64,000 nucleotides of DNA from JACDAE01 sp963744875 (GTDB taxonomy: Bacteria; Chloroflexota; Ktedonobacteria; Ktedonobacterales; Ktedonobacteraceae): NCBI GenBank assembly GCA_963744875.1, contig CAVUVQ010000011.1, positions 1-64,000 of the forward strand, in the 5' to 3' direction. Below the pieces are notes generated by a model, which searched no databases, was not told the origin of the DNA, and saw nothing but the letters and a program-made list of their open reading frames with translations. Made by a program: the position numbers and the translations under genes. Below are positions 19,708-29,460 of the stretch, piece after piece (within the stretch, counting starts at the first letter, position 1; each line of letters starts with the position of its first letter).

Positions 19708-20925
19708 ATGAATACACAGCGTCTTGAACAGCTACAAACACTTTTTGCACGTGACGGATATCACGCCTTACTCTGTCGCATTCCGCAGCATGTGCTGTTG
19801 CTTACAGGTTATCAACCCATCCTGGGTGACTCTTTTTGCCTTGTCTCATTAAATGCGGCAAAAGAGCTAGAGGTACGGCTTGCTGTTCCCGCCGATGAGA
19901 AGGATCTCGTTCCAGCAGGAGCGGCCATGGAGGTAAAAACGTTCGCAGAGGAGACGATGGATTACATCGGGAATGCACTGGATGCTGCACGTCAGCCTCT
20001 GAGTGAGCTATTACATGCAGCAAACCTGGGTGCAGGAGCAGTTGTTGGCATTGAGGGGGGACGAACACCGATCGCGCCCGCATACACGCAGGTAGGTGTG
20101 ACAGGGCCAGAGACGCGTGATCTGCTGCACCTGCTGCTCCTGGGTGGAGAATTTCGCGATGCAAGCTCGCTTCTCGCAGAGCTTTCGGCTCTAAAAACCG
20201 AGGAGGAACTGACCATCATCAGGCGTTGTGAAGCAGTAGCGTGCGAGGGCTTCGCAGCGGCGCGTACCGCTATTCGTGTAGGGGCAACCGAGGCCGACGT
20301 TGCAGCTTCAACCTATGCAGGATTGTTGCGTGCAGGGTATGCTGCACCGGATGCCCATCATGTGCAACCCCATGTTCATGTCATGGCCGGGGCACGAGCA
20401 GCTCTGGCGTATCGCGCCTTTAATCTGACCTCGAATGCGACACTCAAGCAGGGTGATCCGGTGACGGTGCAGATGGAGGTCGCCATCAACGGCTATTGGG
20501 CAGAACTGACGCGCACATTCTTTGTCGAGACGATCAGCGATACATGGCGCAACGTCCATCAGGCATGTGTTGAGGCCCAGGATGCGGCATTAAAGACGAT
20601 TCGTGCAGATGCCAACGCACATGATGTCGATGCGGCGGCCCGCCAGGTGATGCAAAAGGCAGGCTTTGGTTCAGCCTTTAAGCATGGTTTAGGGCATGGC
20701 TTCGGTTTTCAGGCTATCAATCATGCGGCAGAGCCAGTCTTGCATCCAGCATCTCATACCATCCTGCGTCAAGGCATGGTCCATAACATGGAACCTGCGG
20801 CCTATCTGGATGGTCAGGGTGGTTTTCGTCTCAACGATAACGTTGCAGTGCTGGCTGAGGGGAACGAAGTACTCTCGGCGGAGTTGCCGCGTACGCTTGA
20901 TTGGCTTGTAGTGCAAAATATTTGA
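19708..20925 (+). CDS. M24-family (pita-bread) peptidase homologue with altered metal ligands
   Basis: A 405-residue protein with a creatinase-like N-terminal domain (residues 1-150) and a pita-bread catalytic domain. In metal-dependent members (prolidase, methionine aminopeptidase) two Asp, one His and two Glu bind the metals. Here the first Asp segment reads VQMEVAINGYWAELTRTF, with Glu at both Asp positions. The His is present in KHGLGHGFGFQ and one Glu in HNMEPAAYL, while the last ligand segment FRLNDNVAV has Asn where Glu is expected. A divergent hydrolase with changed or no metals, similar in logic to creatinase, is therefore likelier than a standard prolidase. It lies 74 bases after the GMC gene and 29 before the debranching-enzyme gene. 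Confidence 0.8.
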   Translation: MNTQRLEQLQTLFARDGYHALLCRIPQHVLLLTGYQPILGDSFCLVSLNAAKELEVRLAVPADEKDLVPAGAAMEVKTFAEETMDYIGNALDAARQPLSELLHAANLGAGAVVGIEGGRTPIAPAYTQVGVTGPETRDLLHLLLLGGEFRDASSLLAELSALKTEEELTIIRRCEAVACEGFAAARTAIRVGATEADVAASTYAGLLRAGYAAPDAHHVQPHVHVMAGARAALAYRAFNLTSNATLKQGDPVTVQMEVAINGYWAELTRTFFVETISDTWRNVHQACVEAQDAALKTIRADANAHDVDAAARQVMQKAGFGSAFKHGLGHGFGFQAINHAAEPVLHPASHTILRQGMVHNMEPAAYLDGQGGFRLNDNVAVLAEGNEVLSAELPRTLDWLVVQNI

Positions 20926-20954
20926 GATGAAGAATAGAAATCAGGAGGTATGAG

Positions 20955-23170
20955 ATGCCCATTGAGATAAAAGTAGGCCCACCAACGATCACCATCAGCC
21001 AGGGGCGCACATTCATGGTGACGACGCAAGCAGGAGAGATTTTTGCCAATACCGACCAGGGGGTATACGCCAACGATACACGCTTTCTCAGCTTTTATCG
21101 CCTCTATATCAATCGTGTCCCGCTCCAGCTCGTGAATTCAAGCCAACTGAGTTTCTACGCGTCCCGCTTTCACCTGACCAATCCATTGATCGAGACAGAA
21201 AGCGGTGTGATTGATGAGCAGAGCTTGCGTATCACGCTCAATCGCATCGTGAGCGATGGCATCCATGAGGACATCGAGGTCGCCAACTACACGGGCAGAT
21301 CGATCCGCTTCTTACTTGAACTGGCTATGCGTTCGGACTTCGCAGACCTCTTCGAGGTGAAAACGAAGCATATCGTCCAGCGTGGCAAAGAACAAACCCA
21401 ATGGCATGCCCACGAAAGGCATCTATACACGACCTATGATAACAAAGATTTTCATCGCGCCATTCGCTATTGCATCCTTGATAGCATCCCGGTAGGCTAT
21501 GCAAATGGACGCGTCTACTTTGAGATTGAGCTTGCTACCAACCAGCGCTGGCATGTGTGTAGCGAAATGCTCCTCGAACACGATCAACAGGTAAAGCAAC
21601 CTTCCTCTGGTCCATGCAGACAACAACGACCGGGGACCAGCACGACGGGGGCAACGCCGGGACGTGGACAGGAGCCACGCAGCAACTTTGATGAGCGGCA
21701 AGCACGGTGGCAGGAGCGTTGTACCGCCATTACGACGGCAAATAACGACCTTGATCGTATGTATCGACAAGCCATCGAAGATATGGGAGCGCTCCGCATC
21801 TACGATATGGATGTCTCTGATGAAGCGTGGGTGCCTGCTGCAGGTGTTCCCTGGTTCGTCACCCTTTTGGGCGTGATAGCCTCACCGTCTCCTATCAAAA
21901 CATGGCGGTCTCAGCCGGCTTTGCACGCGGAGCGCTCAAACGGCTCGCGGAGTATCAAGCAACGGAACGCGACGATTGGCGCGAGGCTCAACCCGGCAAG
22001 ATTATGCACGAAATTCGCTTCGGTGAGCTGGCCCACTTTCATCAAGCGCCCTTCACTCCGTTCTATGGCACCGCCGACGCGACGATGCTCTACTTGATTG
22101 TGTTATCCGAAACGTATCGCTGGACAGGAGATATCAACCTCCTCAAAGAGTATCGCGACGTTGCGGTGAAATGCCTTGAGTGGATTGACCATTCTGGCGA
22201 CCTCGATGGAGATGGGTTTCAAGAATATAAAAGCTTCTCTTCTTATCACTACAATAACCTGGGCTGGAAAGACGCAACAGATGCAGTGGTCTACGCCGAT
22301 GGTCGCCAGGTGCATCAACCCAAAGGACTCTGCGAACTGCAAGGATATGTCTACGACGCGAAGGTGCGCATGGCCGAAGTGTTTGATGCCCTGGAAGATC
22401 AGGCGCGAGCACAATCGTTACGGCAACAGGCCGAAACGCTAAAACAGCGCTTCAATCAGACGTTCTGGATGGAGCAGGAGGGATGCTTCGCATTTGGCCT
22501 CGATCCCGACAAAAAGCTGATTACCTCGATCGCCTCGAATGCCGGACAATGCCTCTGGAGCGGGATCGCCGATCAGGAGAAGGCTGAACGCACCGCCCGG
22601 CGGCTCCTGCAAGATGACATGTGGAGCGGTTGGGGCATACGCACTCTCTCCAACAAGAATGGGGCCTATGATCCATTTGCATATCAGCGAGGCTCCATCT
22701 GGCCGCAGGACAACGGCATCATCGCCGCAGGTTTCAAACGCTATGGGATGATAGACGAGGCGAATCAAGTCATTCGTGGTATCTTCGACGCCATCGAACG
22801 TTTTGATGCCTATCGGCCACCAGAGGTCTTTGCCGGTGTGCAGCGCGAAGGCACGACAGACTTCCCCATTCTCTATCCTGCCGGGGCAAACATCCCCCAG
22901 GCATGGGCAACGGGCAGCATTTTCCACATGCTGCGTACGCTTCTTGGTCTACGTGCCGATGCACCCCATCAACGCCTGTATGTCAATCCTACATTACCTG
23001 ATTGGTTGCCCGAAGTCGAACTTCAGCACTTGCGCGTTGGATCTTGCCTGATCGATCTTCACTTCTGGCGCGAGAGTGATTGCTCACGCTGGGAAGTACG
23101 CAACATCCAGGTAGATCATGGCATTGCAAAAGAAAAGAGCATTCAGGTTATGAATGAGACCAGGGAATAG
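20955..23170 (+). CDS. Glycogen-debranching-type amylo-alpha-1,6-glucosidase, one frameshift
   Basis: About 738 residues, combining an N-terminal beta-rich domain of the bacterial GDE_N_bis type (TDQGVYANDTRFLSFYRLYI near residue 35) with an (alpha/alpha)6 catalytic domain (GAYDPFAYQRGSIWPQDNGI, PEVFAGVQRE, IPQAWATGSIFHMLRTLLGL). The reading frame breaks at the T-run at 21,865-21,868: PWFVTL must continue as FGRDSLTVSYQ, which needs one extra T, a typical homopolymer miscount. An AGGAGGT site precedes the ATG. Such enzymes remove alpha-1,6 branches or act on related oligosaccharides in the cytoplasm. As last gene of the run starting at 12,993 it ties that cluster to carbohydrate use, though it could have its own role in glycogen or trehalose turnover. 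Confidence 0.85.
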
Positions 23171-23249
23171 TACGATCTCTCTGCTCTTGCCGCCATTTTC
23201 TGAGGTTCGTTATGGCCCATCGGCCTGTCGTTTTGTCGTTTTCTTCAGC

Positions 23250-23279
23250 TTGACAGACCTCCAGATAAGCATGTATACT
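23250..23279 (+). promoter_or_regulatory. Promoter of the TetR gene
   Basis: TTGACA at 23,250-23,255 and TATACT at 23,274-23,279 are separated by 18 bases, a near-consensus housekeeping promoter. It lies about 70 bases ahead of the TetR start and immediately upstream of the repeated motif at 23,299. Confidence 0.7.
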
Positions 23280-23298
23280 CATAGGAGAGAATAATGAC

Positions 23299-23314
23299 TG
23301 GCTACCCATTTATA
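23299..23314 (+). promoter_or_regulatory. Candidate TetR operator, copy 1
   Basis: TGGCTACCCATTTATA lies just downstream of the TetR promoter. A longer version of the same sequence occurs ahead of the ClC gene at 23,991, which suggests that one regulator binds both. Confidence 0.45.
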
Positions 23315-23350
23315 TTCCTGTGCTAGAAACTGATCATGTGAGGACAAGGT

Positions 23351-23953
23351 ATGCCCAAAGTCGTGGACGAGCAGATGCGCGAGGCGACACGTCGTCGCAT
23401 TATTCACGAAGCGGCAGGCGAATTTGCACGCCTGGGCTTCGATCAGGCTAATATTAACACCATTGCGGAACTGGCTGGGATTGGCAAGGGCACGATCTAT
23501 TTATACTTCGAGAATAAACGTGAACTCTTTCTGGCGATGTTGCGGTTTATTGCACAGACGCAGATGGCGTCCATCCGTACGGCTCTTGCCCCGGCTGGAA
23601 CGCTTCAACAGCGCCTGGAGCGCCTTTTCCTGGCTTTTGTGCATCTCGCCGAGCAAGAGAGCGACAGCTTCAATGTCTATATGAGCGCCCTCTATGGGGT
23701 GAACCGCGCCTTTCAGGATGAGGCCACAAAGCTTCTACGCGATTACGTTGCGGTGATTGCTTTGATGGTGGAAGAGAGTCAGGTCCGGGGTGAGATCTCT
23801 CATCAAAATATCGAAGCCACTGCGCTCATGATTCTCTCTCTTACCGAATCCTACGTGCTTTCGGCTCGTATCCTGGGGCGATCTGAACAGGCGATTGCTC
23901 TGGATGCGAGCACCGTAGCTCGCTTGATTCTGCATGGCATTCATTCCAAATAA
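23351..23953 (+). CDS. TetR-family transcriptional regulator
   Basis: A 200-residue one-component repressor. The N-terminal DNA-binding domain reads RRRIIHEAAGEFARLGFDQA and INTIAELAGIGKGTIYLYFE followed by NKRELFLAML, the diagnostic TetR helix-turn-helix and following helix. The C-terminal ligand domain (about residues 60-200) is all-helical and not assignable to a ligand. A GTGAGGACAAGG segment sits before the ATG. It is followed by a strong terminator and then, 90 bases on, a ClC transporter gene that shares an upstream 16-20 base motif with this gene. The arrangement suggests autoregulation and control of anion transport, which is inference from the shared sequence. Confidence 0.9.
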   Translation: MPKVVDEQMREATRRRIIHEAAGEFARLGFDQANINTIAELAGIGKGTIYLYFENKRELFLAMLRFIAQTQMASIRTALAPAGTLQQRLERLFLAFVHLAEQESDSFNVYMSALYGVNRAFQDEATKLLRDYVAVIALMVEESQVRGEISHQNIEATALMILSLTESYVLSARILGRSEQAIALDASTVARLILHGIHSK

Positions 23954-23980
23954 AGGGAGATTTCTCCCTTTTTTTTACTT
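23952..23980 (+). terminator. Rho-independent terminator after the TetR gene
   Basis: AAAGGGAG and CTCCCTTT form an 8-bp stem around ATTT, followed by a run of T. It overlaps the final codon region of the TetR gene and separates it from the ClC gene, so that gene needs its own promoter. Confidence 0.75.
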
Positions 23981-23990
23981 TTTTATTGGA

Positions 23991-24010
23991 TGGCTACCCA
24001 CCCATTTATA
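23991..24010 (+). promoter_or_regulatory. Candidate TetR operator, copy 2
   Basis: TGGCTACCCACCCATTTATA equals the motif at 23,299 with four extra bases (CACC) in the middle. It is placed between the TetR terminator and the ClC start codon, where an operator would be expected. Confidence 0.45.
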
Positions 24011-24041
24011 GGGAGACAGAAGACATAAGGAGCATGTTCCT

Positions 24042-26117
24042 ATGAACCCGGATGTTTTAATTGCCTTTTTACGGCGCTTGTTTCATATGCGGCGCACCAA
24101 ACGTAGTTTCGAGAGTCCGCGCTATCTGCTCAAGTGGTTGCTTATCAGTACGTTGATTGGCCTGATTGCAGGGGTCGGAGCGATTGCTTTTTATGCCGCA
24201 ATCCATTTCTCAACGGTTTTCTTTCTTGGGCATCTGGTCGGCTATCTCCCGCCCGAACCGGCTGGAGAGGGCAATGGGACAATCGTGATGTCGTTCTGGT
24301 CGTCTGCCCATCCCTGGTTATTGCCATTGGTTACGGCAGCAGGCGGATTGGTCGCGGGGATCATCGTCTTTACGCTGGCACCTGAGGCAGAGGGGCATGG
24401 GACCGACGCCGCCATTGGAGCCTTTCACCAGGGCAAAGCGATACGAGCACGTATTCCTCTCATCAAGCTGGTTGCCTCGGCCATTACGATTGGCACTGGT
24501 GGCTCGGCTGGACGCGAGGGACCGGCTGCTCAGATCAGTGCAGGGTTTGGCTCGATTCTGGCAACTCTCTTGCGTCTGGATGTGCAGGATCGGCGTATTG
24601 CTTTGGCAACGGGCATCGGAGCTGGCATCGGTGCCATCTTCCGTGCTCCACTGGGAGGAGCGATCCTCGCGGCGGAGATCCTGTATAAAAATGATCTGGA
24701 GATCGAAGCCATTATTCCAGCCTTGATCGCTTCGATTGTCGGGTATAGCGTCTTTGGGGCGTGGTCGGGCTGGAGTCCTATCTTCGCAACCAATAGCAAT
24801 CTGGCCTTTACCTCTCCGCCACAATTGCTCTATTATGTGGTACTCGGCATCCTTTGTGGAGGAGTAGGATTGCTCTACGCACGTGGTTTCTATGGTATTA
24901 CCCACATCTTTCATCGGCTGCATCTTCCAAACTGGCTCAAGCCGGGTATTGGTGGATTGCTGGTAGGATTGATCGGGCTGGTGTTGCCCCAGGCATTGGG
25001 CATGGGCTATGGTTGGGTTCAGGTCAGCATGGGACAGGGATTGCTGGGGATACCACTCTGGGTTATTCTGCTGCTCCCATTCGTCAAGATCCTCACGACT
25101 GGCCTCTCAATTGGATCGGGTGGCTCTGGTGGTATCTTTGGTCCAGGGATGGTGATTGGAGGCATGTTAGGTGCATTGGTGTGGAGGCTTTGCTATCATG
25201 TGTTGCCGGGCCTTCCGGCGACCCCTGCACCCTTTGTGATTGTGGGGATGATGGCGCTCTTTGGTGGGATTGCGCATGCGCCACTGGCGGTCATGTTGAT
25301 GGTTGCCGAGATGACAGGGAACCTCTCGATGCTGGCACCAGCAATGATCGCCGTAGGCATTGCGTCGATCCTCGTTGGGAAAGCGAGCATCTATACCAGC
25401 CAGGTTGATACGCGTGCCGATTCGCCTGCCCACCGCCTTCAAATGTCTTTCCCACTGCTCTCCACACTTGCGGTACGACAGGCGATGGCGGCCCTGACGG
25501 TCCAGTTTACCTGTGAGCAAACGCTCACTGAGGCAGAACAACAACTGGCAAAGCATATCGAGAGTGGAGCGCCAGTTGTTGATGAGCGAGGCAATTTGCA
25601 GGGAGTCGTGACGCTGGCAGATATCCAGCGTATTCCTCTGGCTGAACGAGAGGCGCGCCAGATTAAAGACGTTCTTCATCGTGATCCTCTGGTCATTTCT
25701 CCTGACGATACCCTGGACGAGGCGCTCGAAGCATTGACCAGCCAGCGCGTCAGTTGGGCACCCGTGGTTGACGCGGAAGCGCTCGTGAGTGGACAACGCG
25801 TTATTGGCACGCTCTCGGCTGCCAGCATCATCCGCCTCTATCGACAGACGCTCGCGAAAGACTCACGGCGCATGCGAGGGCTGGTCGAAGGGACCGTCAT
25901 GCTAGAAACCACGATTAAAGCGGGAATGCAGCTAGCAAATGTTCCTTTGCGCGAAGCGCAATTACCCGCTGAGAGTCTGGTGGTCTCGATCCGTCGGCAT
26001 GACGAACTGCTCTTTCCAAGAGGCAGTATAGTTATCCTTCCTGGGGATGTGGTGACCTTCCTGATCAATCCACGAGGGGAGGAACGCCTCCAGCAGTATC
26101 TAACGAAAGGCTATTGA
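24042..26117 (+). CDS. ClC-family chloride channel/antiporter with CBS and RCK_C-like domains
   Basis: A 691-residue anion transporter. Membrane-domain signatures are GTGGSAGREGPAAQISAGFG (gating Glu present), GIGAIFRAPLGGAILAAEIL, and GLSIGSGGSGGIFGPGMVIG. A CBS pair follows at about residues 475-600 (VRQAMAALTVQFTCEQTLTE; LHRDPLVISPDDTLDEALEA). The C-terminus (about 615-691) looks like a TrkA-C/RCK_C ligand-binding domain (VPLREAQLPAESLVVSIRRH; GSIVILPGDVVTFLI). This architecture is unlike the other ClC of the window, so the two are not recent duplicates. AAGGAGCATGTTCCT lies before the chosen ATG. Its 3' end overlaps the convergent BNR gene by 18 bases. Probably regulated by the TetR protein encoded just upstream. 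Confidence 0.9.
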   Translation: MNPDVLIAFLRRLFHMRRTKRSFESPRYLLKWLLISTLIGLIAGVGAIAFYAAIHFSTVFFLGHLVGYLPPEPAGEGNGTIVMSFWSSAHPWLLPLVTAAGGLVAGIIVFTLAPEAEGHGTDAAIGAFHQGKAIRARIPLIKLVASAITIGTGGSAGREGPAAQISAGFGSILATLLRLDVQDRRIALATGIGAGIGAIFRAPLGGAILAAEILYKNDLEIEAIIPALIASIVGYSVFGAWSGWSPIFATNSNLAFTSPPQLLYYVVLGILCGGVGLLYARGFYGITHIFHRLHLPNWLKPGIGGLLVGLIGLVLPQALGMGYGWVQVSMGQGLLGIPLWVILLLPFVKILTTGLSIGSGGSGGIFGPGMVIGGMLGALVWRLCYHVLPGLPATPAPFVIVGMMALFGGIAHAPLAVMLMVAEMTGNLSMLAPAMIAVGIASILVGKASIYTSQVDTRADSPAHRLQMSFPLLSTLAVRQAMAALTVQFTCEQTLTEAEQQLAKHIESGAPVVDERGNLQGVVTLADIQRIPLAEREARQIKDVLHRDPLVISPDDTLDEALEALTSQRVSWAPVVDAEALVSGQRVIGTLSAASIIRLYRQTLAKDSRRMRGLVEGTVMLETTIKAGMQLANVPLREAQLPAESLVVSIRRHDELLFPRGSIVILPGDVVTFLINPRGEERLQQYLTKGY

Positions 26118-27179
26118 GGTCACCGAATAGATGGGAGGGAGCTGATCGCTGAGCATTTGCCAATGCTCTCCTCGATCGTTGCTGGCGAACAGCTCTCCAC
26201 TCATCGTTCCCACATAGACGCCACACTCTGGCTGCGAATCCGTACACAACGCGTGTCGCAGCACTTTCATGCGTTTGGCCGGGAACCCGGTAGTCAATGC
26301 GTCCCAGGTTTGTCCCACATTCTCGGTCCGATAGACCGCAAATTGCTCTCCCGGCGTATAGCGATCCTCAGGATCAAGCATCACCGTAAAGAGGGTTTCC
26401 GGATGCTGGGGATCCAATGCCAGAGGAAACCCAAAATCAGTTGGGAGATTGCCCAAAATACTTCGCCAGCTCTCCCCACTATCCTCACTACAAAAAATGC
26501 CGTTTTTGCTTTGTTGATAGAGGATATTTGCGTGTGTTGGATGCTGAAGCAGACGGTGCGAGTTGGTTCCCACTCCCAATCCATTGTGCTCGCTTGCCAC
26601 CATCCTATTGACCACTCGCCAACTCTGGCCCGCGTCATCGCTACGCAGGGTTCCTGCGCCCGATATGCCCACCCACAATCGCTGCGTTTGCGCGACATCC
26701 TGGACGATACTATGCAGACAGGTTCCATTTAGTCTCAGTCCCCATGCGTCTCTGCCAGGATAGTTCAGCAACGCCTCATTCACCTCCCAATGTTCACCCC
26801 AATCATGGCTCACCCACAGACACGCCGGATCGGTTCCCGCATACACTAATCCCGGCTCATTTGCCCGTCCCGGCTTAATATACCAGATCTCGTTAGGGGG
26901 AATGCCCTGGGGAAAGTGTATCCCTGTGCGCGGTTCCTGCCAACTTCGTCCAAAATCGTCGCTATAGCAGAGGAAAGAGTGCGCCCCATTGTTGGTTGCA
27001 AAGAGCCGATAATCATTGCGGGGATCAAAAATGGCATAATAGATATACGAAGAACGATCTCCCAATTGGGTCTTCTCGATCTGCCAATGATGTCGGTCGG
27101 AGGAAGAAAGCAGAAAAAGACCTTGTTTTGTGCCGACGAGGAGCAAGATACTCCCAGTTTGAAACGAGGTTGTAGTCAT
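26100..27179 (-). CDS. BNR/sialidase-like beta-propeller protein
   Basis: A 359-residue protein with six Asp-box type repeats: SDDFGRSW, SHDWGEHW, SDDAGQSW, SEDSGESW, TENVGQTW and SNDRGEHW. Such repeats form the blades of sialidase-like or photosystem-stability-factor-like propellers. No signal peptide is evident after MTTTSFQTGSILLLVGTKQG, so a cytoplasmic location is likely. The catalytic Arg triad and Tyr/Glu pair of true sialidases cannot be identified, so I do not call it a glycosidase. It converges on the ClC gene and diverges from the HSL-esterase gene. Confidence 0.8.
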   Translation of the reverse strand: MTTTSFQTGSILLLVGTKQGLFLLSSSDRHHWQIEKTQLGDRSSYIYYAIFDPRNDYRLFATNNGAHSFLCYSDDFGRSWQEPRTGIHFPQGIPPNEIWYIKPGRANEPGLVYAGTDPACLWVSHDWGEHWEVNEALLNYPGRDAWGLRLNGTCLHSIVQDVAQTQRLWVGISGAGTLRSDDAGQSWRVVNRMVASEHNGLGVGTNSHRLLQHPTHANILYQQSKNGIFCSEDSGESWRSILGNLPTDFGFPLALDPQHPETLFTVMLDPEDRYTPGEQFAVYRTENVGQTWDALTTGFPAKRMKVLRHALCTDSQPECGVYVGTMSGELFASNDRGEHWQMLSDQLPPIYSVTSIAFR

Positions 27180-27273
27180 TGATTGAGCTCCTGAATGTGA
27201 CTCTTTTTGCGGGGATACGGTACCATACAGACAGATTATAATACATATAGGGGGAATGGAGGACTTCTAATTC

Positions 27274-28249
27274 ATGCCAAAGTATACACTTGATTGGAGA
27301 ATGAAACTGCTCTTCTGGTTGATGAGTCGTGGCCCATCGCTGGCTGACGCGGATCTTCAAAAAGTTCGCTCGGGTGCGGACTCTAAGATGCTGTCCAACA
27401 TCCTGTTCCAGCACGTGAAAATGACCACCGTCGAAGATCGCTCGATTCCTGGACGGCAAAGCCCCATTCCCGTGCGGATCTATCGCCCAATACAGGAGGC
27501 AAACCTGCCAGTTGTCGTCTTTTTTCATGGTGGTGGCTGGGCATTAGGTGGACTCAATGGCTATGATGCCATCTGCCGACGGATTGCAGGGGAAAACGGT
27601 GCGTTGGTTGTCTCCGTGGACTATCGTCTTGCACCGGAACATCCCTATCCGGCGGCGGTTGAAGATGCATATGATGCAACGTGTTGGGTAGCGGAACATG
27701 CGGCTGATCTGGGTGCATCTGCGAACAAATTGATCGTGATGGGTGACAGCGCAGGTGGGAATCTAGCTGCCGTTGTCAGCCTTAATGGCACGCGAGTTGA
27801 CGGGTCCACAGATTGCCTCTCAGGTGTTGATCTATCCCGCCGTGGATTTCAGCGAGGACTTCCATTCCAAACAGCTCTATGATGATACACCGCTTCTGAG
27901 TCGGCGGGACATGGATTATTTTCGCGATTTGTATATTCGGCAGCCTGCTGATCTCAAAGATCCCCATGCTTCGCCTCTGTTGGCCGATGATTTCAGCAAT
28001 CTTCCACCAGCTCTGATCTTGACCGCAGAATATGATCCGCTCAGTGATGAAGGCAAGGCCTATGCGGATCGTCTCCGCGCTTCTGGCAATAGCGTGACCT
28101 TTGTCTGCTATCCAGGGATGCCGCATGGTTTTCTCAGCTTCGGGTGGCTGGGAAGCGCCACAAAAGCAGCCTTTGCCCAGATCAAACAGACTCTTCAGCC
28201 GTTTTCAATGCTTCAGCGTGAAGGGTTAGAAAAGGATCGTGTCGTATGA
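27274..28249 (+). CDS. Alpha/beta-hydrolase of the hormone-sensitive-lipase family, one frameshift
   Basis: About 324 residues. The oxyanion-hole motif FFHGGGWALGG, the nucleophile elbow MGDSAGGNLAA, the Asp in AEYDPLSDEG and the His in GMPHGFLSF make up the full catalytic machinery of the HSL (family IV) carboxylesterases. The frame breaks near 27,784: VVSL must continue directly as MARELTGPQIASQVLIYPAV, which removing one A restores. A GGAGGAC site lies near the ATG. The product hydrolyses short-chain esters or lactones in the cytoplasm. Its stop overlaps the start of the next gene (ATGA), so the two are coupled and may act in one pathway; lactone or acyl-sugar processing is a guess. Confidence 0.88.
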
Positions 28250-29079
28250 TAAATACTCCTGGCCGTCGCCTCTCCGTCTCCACCTGGAGCCTGCATCGCA
28301 CCCTTGGGCGACCGGACACCTACGGCGTTGAAGCTGGTTTTCATATTCCTACCGTTACCCATGGGAGAGGAGCGCTCTCGTTGCTGGAACTCCCCGCTCG
28401 GCTGGCAGCATTTGGCATTCATACCCTGGAACTCTGCCATTTTCATCTGCCCAGCCTTGATCCAGGCTACCTGGCAGAACTGCATTCAGAACTGAACGCA
28501 GCTCAGATCGAATTGTTCTCGCTGTTAATCGACGATGGGGATATCGTCCATGCGACTCATGCAGAACGCGATCTGGTCTGGATACGTCGTTGGATTGAGA
28601 TTGCGGGCACGCTCGGCGCGAAATGCACACGCGTCATTGCCGGGAAATCAGCGCCGACGCCAGAGATCCTGACGAAAAGCAGCCAGGCATTGAAGCATCT
28701 GGCCATAGTGGCCCAGGAATCAGGTATCCGCTTGATGACCGAAAATTGGTTTGGTGTCCTCTCAACACCCGCTGCCGTCCATACCATGTTCCAACAATTG
28801 GAGGGTCGTGTCGGATTGTGTCTCGATTTTGGGAACTGGACCGGACAAAACAAATATCATGATCTGCGTGCAATTGCGGCATATGCAGAATCTTGCCATG
28901 CTAAAGCTCATTTCTCTGCTGCGAATGAGTTGGATACGACCGACTATACACACTGTCTGGAAATCGTTGCCGCCGCTCATTTCGCAGGCCCTTACACGTT
29001 GATTTACAGTGGTCCTGACGACGACGAGTGGGCTGGACTCGCACAGGAAATGTCGATCGTGCAATCCTATCTCTCATAG
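28246..29079 (+). CDS. Sugar phosphate isomerase/epimerase-like TIM-barrel protein
   Basis: A 277-residue member of the xylose-isomerase-like TIM-barrel (AP-endonuclease 2, PF01261) superfamily. Indicative segments are LAAFGIHTLELCHFHLPSLD, LGAKCTRVIAG, IRLMTENWFGVLSTP, VGLCLDFGNWTG with metal-binding Asp, and CHAKAHFSA with His and Lys. The Glu, Asp, His and Glu metal-ligand pattern is plausible but the substrate is open (hexulose, inosose or ketose). The start codon overlaps the esterase stop by four bases. After the stop at 29,079 comes a long repeat-rich spacer. Confidence 0.78.
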   Translation: MINTPGRRLSVSTWSLHRTLGRPDTYGVEAGFHIPTVTHGRGALSLLELPARLAAFGIHTLELCHFHLPSLDPGYLAELHSELNAAQIELFSLLIDDGDIVHATHAERDLVWIRRWIEIAGTLGAKCTRVIAGKSAPTPEILTKSSQALKHLAIVAQESGIRLMTENWFGVLSTPAAVHTMFQQLEGRVGLCLDFGNWTGQNKYHDLRAIAAYAESCHAKAHFSAANELDTTDYTHCLEIVAAAHFAGPYTLIYSGPDDDEWAGLAQEMSIVQSYLS

Positions 29080-29300
29080 TAACGGCCAGGCTTCTATCCC
29101 GAAGCAGTTATTGACCATTCATGGTTACGATATAGGACATACCGCTTCACATATTCACCTCCTTGATCGGCAGGCAACTGTACAAGCTTTGGCCCACAAT
29201 CCCTTGAATCGTAACCTCGTTGGTATCCTCGCTCTCGGCACATTTGCTCCATTGCTTTTGACCTGGATAGTTGACGGCAACCTTGTAAAATAGCGTGGCA

Positions 29301-29383
29301 GTGCCGCGTTATGCTGTAGATCGGCCTGTAGAGCGGGTTTATAGAATGCGGCACCCAATGTCGCAGTACCAGGGTGCCGCGTT
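29301..29383. repeat. 83-bp inverted repeat, left copy
   Basis: This stretch is the reverse complement, with a handful of mismatches, of 29,720-29,802. Shared core: GGGTGCCGCATTCTAT and CCCGCTCTACAGGCCGATCT. The GCGGCAC motif occurs at both ends of each copy. Between the copies lie a tandem repeat and a hairpin but no gene. Confidence 0.75.
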
Positions 29384-29460
29384 TGACCTGTTGAAATAGC
29401 ACGTGTGCCGCGTTCAGTGACAATGGTCGTCGGGAACGTAATACACACGACCGCGATGTT

